64,000 nt of DNA from Watersipora subatra. Lineage: Eukaryota > Bryozoa > Gymnolaemata > Cheilostomatida > Watersiporidae. The position numbers and the translations under genes were made by a program. The stretch is taken from NCBI RefSeq assembly GCF_963576615.1, contig NC_088711.1:15237869-15301868 (forward strand). Direction: 5' to 3'. Each line of letters opens with the position of its first letter. Positions within the stretch are counted from its first letter, which is position 1. Below, in pieces: positions 23,101 to 35,174 of the stretch. The notes under the pieces are model-generated. The model did not search any database, was not told where the DNA came from, and worked only from the letters and a program-made list of their open reading frames with translations.

Positions 23101-26100
23101 TTCGTTTTATTTTACATTAAATCATAACATAACAAGATGATAAAAAAGTAAGGTGCAATGAGGGTCCATATCCGCAGTAGCATGGCTATTCGAGGCACAG
23201 AGCCTGAGTTAACAGATGAGACCGTTATTAAGAAAACATGGTTGTCCAAGCAAAAGAAATTAGAACAAATCTATTCTAGAGAAATTATTGGATTTAGACT
23301 TGACCAAAATCAGTAGTGAATTGTGTGTTAGTGAGCTTAGCTTGGCCAGCTGACCAATGAGCTACAACATGGCCAGAGATCTATAAATATGAAAATCTGA
23401 TACTTATATTTAAGGAACAAATTTTTTGGCTCATGCGAAGTTAGACAACCTCTTGTAACTGAACAATGGCATTTTAGACTAGTTGGGTAATGGTTCTGCT
23501 GCATCAGGCAATAAAACAGGTACAACCCTTCATTGAACAGCCACAGCTTACTTGAAAACATCTTGAAAACACGATCTAACTTTGAGTCTGTCATAGTCAC
23601 AACTCAGTCTTGCACTGGCTAAATGGCTTCATGAATGAAACAAACATTTTACAGGGTAAAATATTTGTAGATGGGCTATTGGCTTGGGCAGAAGATGATA
23701 TTTACTAACCGGACTCATTTTGCTGTGATAAGAGCAAACCTTGGAGGAATCACAATACAGACCAAAATTCCCATAACTTGTGATAAATGTGGTGAAAAGC
23801 CGATAGAAGGAACTCGTTTCAAATGCGGGTAAGATATACAATAGTATAGAGTCTTTGCTGTTAGCTGATACAGAATAATCATTTAGTGTACAATAGTGTA
23901 GTAGTACAATTTGGTTGCCAGCCAACCATTACCGGGTATTAATACGATCGACCAATCAAAAGTGAGAAAAGTATTATTCAATCTGATTGAGCATCCATAA
24001 TAATCAATATTGATTAATTAGGGTAATCATGATGATCTGCTTAAAAGTTTTAGATTTTAAAATTGTTGGTTGAATCATGAGCTTCACGTATCCTTGATAA
24101 GGACTATAGGTGCTATATCTTTGTATGTGTAAACTTGGTAGGCATAGTAACAATGAATATGTAGCTCAGCGGTGTATATTTGTACCTCACTTCTGTAAAG
24201 GGCTCCACTTAAGGTTCTACAGAACAAACTGACAATATGAACTGACTCTTCATAATTACACTGAGCTGTGTATATAGTAAACATGTCAAGAAAATTCCAT
24301 ATAATTATATTGAACTTTTTTTATGAAGCTCATCATCCAGCTGACCATCAAGCTAATCTGTAGCATTTGCGTAACCTGCTAAGTAGTGCATTACTTAATA
24401 CTTATAATGGATGTACAACAAACCCCGGTTCTCGAACATAATCCATTCCAGAAGGTTCCATTCCAGAGGGTTGTTCGAAAACTGAGCTGTTTAAGATCTG
24501 AAACAATTATCCCATTAGAATTAATGTATGTAAATTTTAATCCGTTCCAAGCCGAGATAACAACTTCAGTGAAATATTTTTTAATATTTTACACTATAAA
24601 CTGTACTGTATACTACATACTATAAATAAAAGCGGGTAGATATAGATCGTGTTTATTTTTAATAAAAGATTTTCTATCTATGATGATGAAAATATAAAAC
24701 AAAAAGTTAACATTTCAAATGTTTTGCTCTTAAAACATCGAAAACATTCTACGTTAAGATATAATACAAAAAATTGCAGAAATTGATAACGAAACAGTGA
24801 AAAATACAACAGATCAGTTGTATCAAAAATCGTGTGAAAAAGAAAATATAAACAGCGATGGCTCATTTACTTCACATCTTTGAAGGAGAACCCTCCTCTA
24901 AAACAATTTAGGGTAACTCAACAGGAGGAGTTGTCTCTCTAGCAAATCTCTTCGGTAAAGGGACATCGTCCCAGATGGTTCTTTCTTTTTGTAAAGAATT
25001 TATGAAGCGTAACTTGCTTCTCCCTTTGTTAACGAATGTTTCCATGCTGTTTCCGAAGCTGTTCGAAGCTGGTGAGAACTGAATTTATTTTCAAGATCCA
25101 AGACGAACAAATCTCAATTTTTTTTGGTCCAAAACGGAATTGGCCGAGAACCGAAGCGTTTGAGAATCGAGGTTCTACTGTACATATAATATTGAAACAT
25201 GTACAGTATATAGGAAAAATTAAAATACCTCTGAATCCAACTAAAACGATAATTTTGGTTAGTCAAAAGTAAAACTACTAGCTGTCAAGGAGATAAATGT
25301 AGACAAACGAAAAATTGACAGAGAGATACAACTTAGAAAACTGAAAATAACTCATATTCTAAGAGAAAAACAAACAACAATATTCTAAGAGAAAAAACAA
25401 TGAGAGCAAAAATGAATGAACATAACGCTAACGTTGTTATCTACCGTTGTTTCTGCCAGGGCTTGCTTTATGTAGGCAGCAAGTGAATTTAGAGTACTTA
25501 TTTTATCATCCTCTACTTTTGTCGCAACTCTAAAGACCCTGTGTGCAACTTGTACTAGTTTATACATACATGTACTGTGATAAAATGACTCATATTTTCT
25601 GTATTGAGAAGTGCAAAGAACTATAAAAAAGTAAGCGTTCTATCTAACTACAGTTTGATCCCACGAGCAAACAAGCGGAGCGATGTGTGCGAGTTTTTAT
25701 GATAAATGCATGTGCACACAACTTACGAAAATTATTCATCAACAATGAGACGAACCCTTGGCTAGAAATTTCATCAAGAAATTTAAGCATCGGAATGTAA
25801 AGTCGTAAAAGTATAATAACGATACAAAACACATTTAAACCTATTTAAATATGTTACCAAGTCTTTGTAAATTGTCGGTATTATTTTTAAACTTATCCAT
25901 CTGATCGGATTATACACAAATAGACAGATTTATTTGAACGAAAATCGCCACAAAAAGCTTGAAAAGCTCGGTTTAATAAAAGTTAAGACCGAAAATTGAA
26001 ACGCCAATAAAGCCGTGCGACCGATTGTAGAACTATTTAGTAGTTCGTATTTCACTAGAAAACCGTGTTCATTTTACCAGTCTATGGTACTGTTTACTTG

Positions 26101-28751
26101 TAATCGAATTTATTCGAAGGTTTTTGTAATAAACGTAGACCGTTTGTGGCGTAGACCGATTTACGGGTACGAAATTGTGGTACACCGTTTATCAGCCTAT
26201 GTTTTTTGTCCAATCACCGAAGGTTTCATTATTTAAAATGTTAGCCGAAATTCTTTACAACTTACGTACAAGCTAGGGCCAAACTACAACGCCCCTTCAT
26301 CACGAGAACATTTTTTATTTTGCTACATTTTTATACGAGCGAATGCTCCTACCCGCTCTCTGTTAAAGATCGCTTTATCAAAACCATTCAACGCAACCAA
26401 TTTTCAAACTGTGTATAGTACACAGTAGCTTGCCATTTTACTTCTAATTTTGCATTTCAGAGTTATAATAAACATATTTCTTTATCGTTGTTGAATTACA
26501 TACATTACAGTAAATTAGGCCTACAGCTTTATAACACTTTTATAACAGCTTTTATTTTGCTGCAGTTTGCAGAAATCTTCGAGACGCATTAACGCTCATA
26601 GGTTTTCTATTATTGCTGTATTACTATATTAACAATATTGGTTATTTTAATAATATCAGTGCATTTTACTTATAATATTGGCCAACATTGCATTTCTCCT
26701 ATTGCAAGAGAGAGATATAAACGTAATATTTTCCTTTCATTGTTGTTGTTTGTCATGACCAAACACTTTTTAAATAAATTTTCTAAAAACCTATATAAAT
26801 ACCACAACTTCTTGATATTGCTACCTATGACGTTTTGAAATGTAAACAAAATTGTGTATTGGTTTTCTATTATTACTATATTAATAAAATTGATTATTCT
26901 AAGAATATCAGTGCATTTTACTTCTAATATTGGCCAATATTGCATTTCTCCTATTGCAGGGGGAAAATATAAACATCTTTTCCATTCATTATTGCTTATT
27001 GTTGTATATAATAACACCCACACCCAGTACATTACAGCTACCATTGAAGTTATCCTATTGCACTGCAGAGCCATTTGATTGCTAATATTGCATTTCTCAA
27101 CCATTAGTACCCTTTATTTTTTTGCCAATATCTCTGGCCATCTCTTTGGTCGTGGGCTGTATGACAGTGGAATTTCTAGTTGTAAATATTTCACTTTTAA
27201 GAATGTCAAAATAGTTTGAAATTCATAAAAGTAGATGACTACATGTACTATTCTTAAGCTACTTGTTGATTTTGGCCTTACATCAATTTGCACCTACATG
27301 TACATGTATGTTGTTTGTCGTAGGCAACCAGATGCCTGCTTACATAGCTAATAAAACTTTTTCAGCAAATTGAGAATAGCCATATTGTGTCGTTAAATTC
27401 ACTATTCTATCTTGAATAAAGTCATTGCACTGCGATAGCTTTGATGGATTTTTTGAATGAGGAACTATTTTGCATTATGACACCTCGTTGACAGAACAAA
27501 CTCAGGTTTGTTTGAGGGGTCCTAAAATAGCGGCTGTTATTGCTGAGCGTTGTGATAGATTTTATACAGCGAATAGGTCTTAGACAGTCTATAGGTTTTA
27601 GACAGTGCATAGGTTTTAGACAGTGTATAGGTTTTATACAGTGTATAGGTTTTAGTCAGTGTATAGATGTTCGACAGCAAAAATGTTTTATACAGTGTAT
27701 AGGTTTTAGACAGTGCATAGGTTTTAGACAGTGTATAGGTTTTAGACAGTGTATAGATTTTAGATAGTGTATAAGTTTTAGGCAGTGAATAGGTTTTAGA
27801 CAGTGTATAGGTTTTAGACAGTGTATAGGCTTTAGACAGATAGATTTTAGATAGTGTATAGGCTTCAGGCAGTGAATAGGTTTTAGACAGTGTATAGGCT
27901 TTAGGCAGTTATAGATTTTAGATAGTGAGCTGGCTTTAGGCAGGGTATAGGTACAATGTAGGATAGTAGAACAACGTTTACCTGCTGGTCGCTCTAGCAA
28001 AAGACAGTTTTAGTTCAAACTCTAATAAAATATTTTCTCGTCTTTCAGTCATTTCTTCTTGTTTCTATTATTTTAGTTTTTGCTAAAAATTATGTAGCTA
28101 AAATACTTATATTTCATGGTGTGAAGCATGCATAACTTCTTTATTGCCACTGGTAATCATCAACAAAAATATATTTTTCCATAACAAGGAAACAACAAAT
28201 AAAACGATAGAAATTATTTTACTATGGGAAATATTTTACAAAATCAGAAAGTAAAAGTTTTACAGGCTTAATCCACTAACAAATTTTTCATATTTTAAGA
28301 TACAAACAGTTTCGGACTTGTTTCTCTCACTTTTACTGCTGCTCATCCAATGCTTCATGGGAGTGCGTATAGCAAAAATGAAAAGAAATGGCCAGTTTTT
28401 TATTGTTTTTGCAAAGATTTTGCCCGTGCTGTATTTGTGAAACAAATTTCACGAACAAAATTCACCTAGATGACCTTTGGCTGATTGTAATTCATACATA
28501 TGACCTTTCACCCAAGTGACCTCAACAGTACATCCCAAAGTAGGTACATGCTTGATGGACTGTTATGTTGATCGATGGACTGTTATGTATAATTGTGATT
28601 TTACAGGATATGCTCAGATTATGACTTGTGTGGAGACTGTGAAAAACAGAGCCCATCCTTCCACCCGAAAGACCATGTGTTTTTGGTTGTGCGATATACT
28701 TCTGAGGCTGTTCAAACATCGAAGAGACTCATACGAGTCAACTTCTACTAA
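20198..28751 (+). CDS. gene 2: RING-ZZ-ZZ protein (candidate E3 ubiquitin ligase)
   Basis: Seven exons: 20198-20456, 20956-21075, 21912-22088, 22186-22273, 22469-22604, 23692-23828, 28607-28751. All junctions are AG...GT, phases match, and the sum is 1062 nt, 353 aa, with no internal stop. The start is chosen by analogy with gene 1; an in-frame ATG lies 9 bases upstream. RING C3HC4 at residues 16-55 (C16, C19, C31, H33, C36, C39, C52, C55). Then a Pro-rich linker, a charged and Ala-rich helix (REQQRERERRAKAAVAEAAA), ZZ finger 1 (QCDECHQTN...DYDLCERCEAK) and ZZ finger 2 (CDKCGEKPIEGTRFKCG, SDYDLCGDCE). Each ZZ is split after K-C-G, as in gene 1, so the two are paralogues. Likely a ubiquitin ligase; substrate unknown. 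Intron 6 (4.8 kb) holds a Tigger-type MITE and repeats. Confidence 0.88.
21113..21800 (+). repeat. 24-bp minisatellite in gene 2 intron 2, with a 246-bp higher-order repeat
   Basis: The unit is close to TCAAACCTCTACTTATGATT plus ACAG, about 28 copies with changes such as GCAATC for ACAGTC. A block of about ten variant units occurs twice, 246 bases apart, each ending with the same irregular unit (AAAACCTCTAGGCCTACTTA). Because 24 is a multiple of three, all frames stay open for long stretches. Shorter relatives lie at equivalent places in units B (35700-35830) and C (40880-41095). Confidence 0.95.
24416..25180. mobile_element. Tigger-type MITE in gene 2 intron 6
   Basis: The left end, CAACAAACCCCGGTTCTCGA, and the right end reversed, CAGTAGAACCTCGATTCTCA, are imperfect inverted repeats. 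Each is flanked by TA (24414-24415, 25181-25182). The GGTTCTCGAAC and CAATTCCG-type motifs are characteristic of Tigger termini. No transposase frame is present in 765 bp. Confidence 0.75.
25190..28000. repeat. dispersed repeat block in gene 2 intron 6
   Basis: Two stretches are shared with the far right of the window. 25225-25670 matches 60960-61250 (shared GATAATTTTGGTTAGTC and AATTTAGAGTAC), and 27260-27435 matches 61320-61560 (shared TTCACTATTCTATCTTGAAT). Both loci then lead to an 18-bp minisatellite. Internally, about 26610-26720 and 26866-26975 are direct repeats (TATCAGTGCATTTTACTT). No coding exon is seen. A transposon family is likely, but its ends are not resolved. Confidence 0.6.
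27555..27960 (+). repeat. 18-bp minisatellite (GTATAGGTTTTAGACAGT)
   Basis: Roughly 20 copies of GTATAGGTTTTAGACAGT, with variants GCATAGG, GAATAGG and TTAGGCAG. Being a multiple of three, it yields long apparent peptides that are not genes. A related array lies at 62945-63175. Confidence 0.95.
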
Positions 28752-30598
28752 TACCAGAAACTGCTATACGGTTGTGATAACAGTGCGATCTGTTGATGAA
28801 CTGGAAATCTTGTTTATAGTCGGATACCGTACCAGTCCGTGTTGTGGCCCAAAGTCTATGCGCTCTTTTATGTTTATACAACTTTTACAAAAACATCGTC
28901 ATGTAGTAAACCTATGCATAAATTGAATAACACACCATTTCACATAGAGTTGACTCTAACTTGATATAATTTTAAATATCTCTAATCGTATTGATACAGA
29001 AAGCCCTAAAAAGTTAGTTATTAAAAAAACAGCATTTAGTACGTATAACGTACATGTGTTACCCTGATATACGTATGAATTGTTATTTGCTTTAGTATTT
29101 ATCAACAAAAATGATGATTAGACTTAGATTTAAGTTTTATCTGATTTAAATCAACAGATAAATCTATGGCAGCGAGCAGCGTATAGTTTCATGGTAACAC
29201 AAAACTAAATAATCATAATTTTTTTCATTGAAATTTTGCGTATCAAAATAATTATCTATTGTGTAAGGGTGCCTATATTGCCAGTCTTGACTGTATAATC
29301 GCATTATAACACTCCCTTACTTGTTCACCATTGTCAACTGATAATATGCTGAGAACGGCAGGCTACAAACACGCCATAGCATGGAGAACTTCTATCTTGC
29401 TGATGTGATACAACGGCCATGTTTACAGCCTGATCGATATGCTCTCAGCGTGAGATATGTGTTGCCCTAATACAGCATACTGTAATATAATTAGGTACAC
29501 CTAACACCCATATTCCTAAAATATCTGTTCACCAAGCCCGTTGTGATGATGTGACCAAACAACCTCAAATTTATCAGATTCCGACACGATGAGCTCGTCG
29601 TTGGTTGTTGTATTTTAAATATAAAATAACCAATATGCTACAATTTTGACTTATTTTTATGTATTAGTAAGTTTTTTTACAAATTTATTCATTTGAAATA
29701 TGACTTACCTTAGTTTTATTAGGTACCAATGAGCAACTTGCAGCATGCTAAATAAAGATGTTTGTGAAATGAGCACCGTGTCTAAATATCCCATAGAAAT
29801 TATGTATTGATGTGTGCATAATTAAAGTTTACATTTGTGCTATTAATGACCTGTTTGAAATTTTAGTCAAGCGAAAAGATACACTGAACCTGAGAGATAT
29901 ACATTAATAAAAGTTTTACATTTTCATGCGGGTTATTTTTCAGTGATAAATCATTTTCTCGTGAAACCTTGTCATTTATGTGGCAACTATCATGAAAATG
30001 GCAGCCGTAAAGTAGAGACAAAGTCTAGAAAGAAAAACTTGTGTAAGGCAGTATTTTAGCTATAGTTACGAGCTAGAATGAAGAGCACCTAGGATATAAA
30101 TATGTAGATGTGTCATACAATTTAGTTTCATATGTGCTTTTTTGTAGGTTCCTAGTCTGCTGTCCCATATTCTGTACATGTACATTATATTTAGTTTTAT
30201 TATTGCTCAATTTTGTTTTGGTTTCTTATAATTTTATCGTGTGCGACTAGCACCCTGTGTTGGTTATTGATATATAGGATGGCTTGCTGCGATTACTGTG
30301 TAGTTTATTTAATTATGCTTTATACATGACTCCTGCATGGTTCTGTATTTTTCATGATTGCGCAATTGAACTAGAATGGGCGTGTTTAATCAGGAATTTT
30401 TTTTAATTTTGCTTTTGTTCGGAAGCAGGCAGCGCAATACAGCAAAAAACAGCCTTAGTTGATACATTATCCGATCAGGTTACTAAATTTATTCATGTAT
30501 AGTGTCTCAGCAAAATACTTTCATATATATTCTAACAACAGATAGACACTGTTCAGCTAAAATAACTGATTAGCTAGAATAACTGATACATATAGTCA

Positions 30599-33250
30599 CT
30601 ATACAAAATGTCCGATCTAAAGCAACTTATAGGTTTGTTGCTACTACTATGTAGTTTATTTGAATATATGCTCTATATGTGACTCTTGCATGACATTACT
30701 CATTTCTTATGATTGTGCAATTTATGTGGACTACACATGCCTGTTGAAGAATTTTGGTGAAATATTTTGTTCAGAGACAAGCAGTGCAATGCAGAAAAAA
30801 ACAGTCTTACTTGAGAAGTTATCTAATAAGGTTACTAAATTAATTTACGTATACATGTAGTGTCTCAGCATAATACTTAGTTACATGTATGCACAAATGA
30901 CAGATCAACGTTGTTCATCTTATCGACCTGGTGATATAAGCCCCATGATCACGATCGATATCTAAGCTTTTAGAAAAACAGACTATTGTTGATAGATCTT
31001 TGTGTTGTGTTCTATGGATAATCTATAACTCTAATGATCATTGTTTTTTTTTGTGAATCTCACTCCGTGTAGTTGAACCATTAAGAGTGGGTTCTCGCTG
31101 TTTTTGCGGATATTCTACTTTGGTACTGTGGAATATAAATTGATCTGAGATTTAGTCTACAAAGTTGCTGTAGATCACTAAGTGTCTAAGACAATAGACT
31201 GTGAAGTAACTGATCGCCATACATGTAGTGACTATACAAAATGTCCGATCTAAAGCAACTTATTGAGCTTGGCAAAGAAATGGGGTATGAGGGGGAGAAT
31301 TTACAGAAGTTTGTTCACTATCAGCAAGAGAAAGACAGAGAAGAGCGCCAGCGCGAAAGACAGTTGGAAATTAATCAGATCAGACTGGCAGCGGCAGCCA
31401 AGGATAAAGAAAGAGAGGAGAGACGAGCTGCGGAGGAGAGAGAAGAGAGACGTGCAGCAGAAGAGAGAGAGAAAAGATAGATGGGCAGCAGAAGAGAAAG
31501 AAGAGAAACGAGCTGCAGAGGAGAGAGCGAAATGTGCAGCAGAGGAGAGAAAAGAGAGACGAGCTGCGGAGGAGAGAGAGAAACGTTCAGCAGAAGAAAG
31601 AGAAGAGAGGCGTGCAGCAGAGGAGAGAAAGCATGAACTTGAAATGAAAAAACTCGAACTTGAAGCAGCTCGAATTGGTAGGTCAAAGGTTCATGGCAGT
31701 AGTTGCCCATTGGTCAAAATACCAAAATTATCACATATGGCTGATAGTAAAAATGATTTCAATGGTTATCTACAGAGATTTGAACATTTTACAACCACTA
31801 ATAAGTAGTATTAAAATGTGTGAACTACCTTCCTCTGTACTTATTCAACTGGTAGGACAATGGAAGTGTACTGTCGCTTATCTGACATTGAAGCAGGTGA
31901 TTACTATTCCTTGAGGGAAGCGCTACTTAATAGGTACCAGTATGGTCGCAATGCTAAACCTTCCTATAACCTGAAGGTTATAGGAAGAAGTTTAGAAATA
32001 AGAAACCTGATAGCATTGAATCCCTAAAGCAGTTTTCAGTGTAGATATTGAACACATTACTTAAATGGGTTAATTCAACAGGTGCCATAGATTTTCCTTC
32101 TGTAAAATCTTTAAAAATTTATTTGCTCATTTGAAAAAATAGCAACCTGATTCAATAGAAAAATTAACTAGATTTGATTCGATTTTAAATATTTAAGGGG
32201 TCACAATAGAAAAAATGTCGAAGGTTCAAAAGAAATGGCAGAAAAAAAGAATTTTTTTTACTCAAGGCCAACCCTTTAACTCCTTTTATTCAATGTCATA
32301 GCTGCTCACAGTTTGGACACAAGTCTTTTGATTGTAATGTTCCAAAACAAAAATGTCTCAATTGTGAAAACTATGACAGATATCCAAATTCTGTCCATCA
32401 AGTGCTATCAAGTCTGAACCAAGTAAGGGATCTATCAGAGCATCAACAAAGAAGGAGGAAGATTAGAGTAAATATGGTAGCGTGTCTTTGAAAATACATG
32501 TAGGTGATGGAGATTTGGAAGTTGTCAAGGACTACGTTGAAAATCAGAAAGTTATAGTTATAATAGATACAAGCTGTAGAATAATAGAGGTCAGTGAAAA
32601 ACTAGCGAAACTTTGAGGATTTTTAGGTAATCAATCTAAGGTAGTGTTGATGAATGGAAGTAAAAGAGAAATCTCACGCTTTCATAAATAACTATGTTTA
32701 TCAGGCCAATAGTGTAGGAGTTGTGATGACATGAGCCCAAGTTGTGTATAACAAAATGCCTATGTCTCTATTTAAAATTTAAAAAACCGCTGATCTAAAA
32801 GTAGATAGAGAGGATATTATCAGATCACAAAAGGAAGACAACTCACATAGTCATTATAAAAAGTAGATGTAATTGCGGTAGACTCTGAAGGCTGGTTTCA
32901 ACCTAATCATGATGTGTTTTATTGCTTCTCTTGTGAACCATAGGGTTAAATGCCCAATGAGTTTGTTTTGCCTGAGTCATTAAGAAAGCGTATGGTGAAC
33001 AGGCTCATTCATCTATTTTTGGTGGCCATCTTGGTGTAGCTTAGATCAGTGATTGTATTTTGTCGTATTTCTATTGGTTCAGTTATCGTGATGAAATGGC
33101 TAGATATTGTAAGCCGTGTGACACCTGTCAAAAGACCATACTGATGGACAGAGCGAGTAAAGTACTGCTGCAAAAAAGCGCCTAATAAATGTTCCATTCT
33201 AGAGAGTAGCGACAGAATTAGTTGAACTGATCTACCCCCTCTCTAGTAAG
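30599..33250 (+). mobile_element. Gmr1-like gypsy retrotransposon remnant (Gag, protease, integrase start)
   Basis: ATGTCCGATCTAAAGCAACT occurs at 30608 (short stub) and again at 31241. The second leads into MSDLKQLIELGKEMGYEGEN and a Glu/Arg-rich coiled coil (EREERRAAEERE repeats). A frameshift near 31475 continues in another frame to PKLSHMADSKNDFNGYLQRF, a SCAN-like Gag core. A CCHC knuckle (CHSCSQFGHKSFDC) lies near 32300, protease remains near 32560 (DTSC), and an integrase H2C2 finger at about 32950-33180 (CKPCDTCQKT). Integrase follows protease with no reverse transcriptase between, the order of Gmr1-type elements. Many stops; the integrase core and RT are gone. Confidence 0.75.
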
Positions 33251-33261
33251 GTAAGACATTG

Positions 33262-33538
33262 TGTGATGGAAAATTGTCAAGAACAGGGCTGGCTGCCTAG
33301 CCGATCTCAGCTCCGATGACACGACTGGGCTAAGCCCTGGCTCGGCAGGAGACACAGCAGCTAATGAGGACCCGGTCGAGTAAGAAACAGTTGCTAAAGT
33401 CGACGCAAACTGAGAGACCGATGGGCGGAGCCAGCAAGAGACGAGATGTTATATAAGAAGGCTAGATGAGACAAGAGAGCAGAGATTACTGACAGTCTCT
33501 TACATGCTATACTTTGTATGCGCATACACTGAATTACA
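33262..33538 (+). repeat. candidate LTR next to the Gmr1-like remnant
   Basis: The segment starts TGTGATGG and ends TTACA. It is more GC-rich than its neighbours and holds a TATA-like GTTATATAAGAAGG near 33450. It directly follows the integrase remnant, so it could be the 3' LTR left after internal deletion. No second copy is in the window, so this stays tentative. Confidence 0.4.
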
Positions 33539-33546
33539 TGTATTTA

Positions 33547-35174
33547 CCGTAAAACCTCTAATTGAACGCCATGACGCTCTATTTTTCAATCCTTCCTTTA
33601 CAGTGGCAGTCAAGTGGAGGTAGCGTTCATGTTGAGGCTGGCGGTGTATTTTTCAAATGGCTTATCAGAATTTTTAGAAGATAGGTTTACCAATATTATG
33701 GGCGCAGCGAATGTCACCTATATTTTGCCCTCTTTTTTCCGGTGGAGCGATATTAACCTTTTTGGATGCAATAAATCTGCTAACTTACTTCCAACTTGTC
33801 AAAGATCTTTTAGTAAATATGCATTGAGAAACCGAGAAATATGTCTACCAGTTGATATCTACTGCTTGCAATTAACCTGTGATGATATTTGTAGTCGGTG
33901 TCCTTCTTTGCAATTTGTTGGTACTTTTATTTTTCATTTAATTCTAAATTTGAAAACATATTCTTATTTTGTATTTATGTTTATCAAAGTTGCATAAAAG
34001 CTAATTGCACTCATTGCTATGTTTGCTACAGTTTGCAGCGTAAACTAGCTTTTTATGTGCAATAGAGGATGAGTTACGAGCGTCAATCAATGGTAAGATC
34101 AGATTACCGCAATGATGCTATCAAATAATATGCTATAAATTAGCAAATTTATAAGTTATATAATAATAATCTACCAAAAGCTACTAATATATAATCATGA
34201 ACAAGTGACATACATGTAAATGAACAATACTTATATTACATGCAGAAACAAAACTCAATGTTTTTAAAATAAAGATTTTTCCATCGTTTGTTTGGATAGC
34301 TGAGTTCTGATTGGTGCTTTCAATGGAACAAACATCTTCTAGTTGTTTTATACCTTCGGCAATGTTTTCTGGTCTCAATTATTCTGCACTGCTGAACTAG
34401 TCGATATTAGCGTACAAATGTACAAACAACTTTTGGCCAAGCAAAACTTTTATGCACTGCTTTTAGCACAAATACAACGTGTAAAAGTTTGCTCGCTAAA
34501 CGCAACCTTTGGCCCAAAAATTGCAAACTGTTTTTATATGCATGTTCTTCGAAGTATTAAGACCCTGTCAAACAAGGAACTACTATTAGCTTGAGACAAA
34601 ACTAATTATTTCTATGGCGTTGCTTTCAAAGATCATCTATAATCAGAAACTTGAATCGTTTCTATATATGTAGGCTACTTCGAATTAGAAAGACCGCAAG
34701 GCACCAAGACCAAGGCACTACTATTAGCCTGAGACAGTTATTGATTATTTCTATGGTGCATCTTTCACAGTTCATCTACCAACGTAAATTTAAATCACTT
34801 TTTACACATGTACTTCAAAGTACCAAGATCTCATTAAACAAGGAACCACTATTAGCCTGAGATCGCAATTGATTATTTCTATGATGTTGCTTTCATAGTT
34901 TAAACGATAAAAGCGAAAGCATTAAAATTGGACAACGAGAGATTTGATTGTTATTAGTGTAAATGATTCATTATGATTAAAATTTTGTGGACACTTTTCT
35001 ATTGGTCACTAGCTATTATGGCTTCATAAAGATCAAAGATAGTCAAAGTGGCTGTCAATTAGAGACGGCATTCAAATAGAGGGTGGCGCTCTATTTTTCA
35101 ACCCTTCTCTCATAGTGATGGTCAAAGAGAGGTGGCATTCAATTAGAGGTGGCGTTCAATTAGAGGTTTTGTGA
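33547..35174. mobile_element. pogo/Tigger-like element with TA target duplication
   Basis: The left end CCGTAAAACCTCTAATTGAA and the right end reversed TCACAAAACCTCTAATTGAA are inverted repeats, each flanked by TA (33545-33546 and 35175-35176). A subterminal segment (GCTCTATTTTTCAA) is repeated in inverse at the other side. The frames at 33614-33997 and, on the minus strand, 34184-34378 are not recognised as transposase, so the element is probably non-autonomous. Confidence 0.75.
34540..34890 (+). repeat. imperfect tandem repeat of about 130 bp, three copies
   Basis: Segments containing AACAAGGAACTACTATTAGC, GGCACTACTATTAGCCTGAG and AACAAGGAACCACTATTAGC, each followed by TTGATTATTTCTATG-like sequence, recur at about 130-base steps. 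It is internal to the pogo-like element. Confidence 0.8.

Larger units (their letters stand above)
20415..29836 (+). repeat. tandem segmental duplication, unit A
   Basis: The segment from the last 14 codons of gene 2 exon 1 through about 1.1 kb past its stop is repeated downstream. The common start GTGCTATCAATGAC at 20415 recurs at 29837 (GTGCTATTAATGAC) and 39468. The 3' flank AGAGTTGACTCTAACTTG near 28945 recurs near 38540. Unit A holds the complete gene. Confidence 0.85.

Noticed and set aside
27540-28000. Open frames with LKPIHCLKPIH-type repeats
   Set aside because: By-product of the 18-bp minisatellite; the same at 62889-63215.
31375-31710. Minus-strand Leu/Ser-rich 111-codon frame
   Set aside because: Shadow of the Glu/Arg-rich Gag coiled coil on the plus strand.
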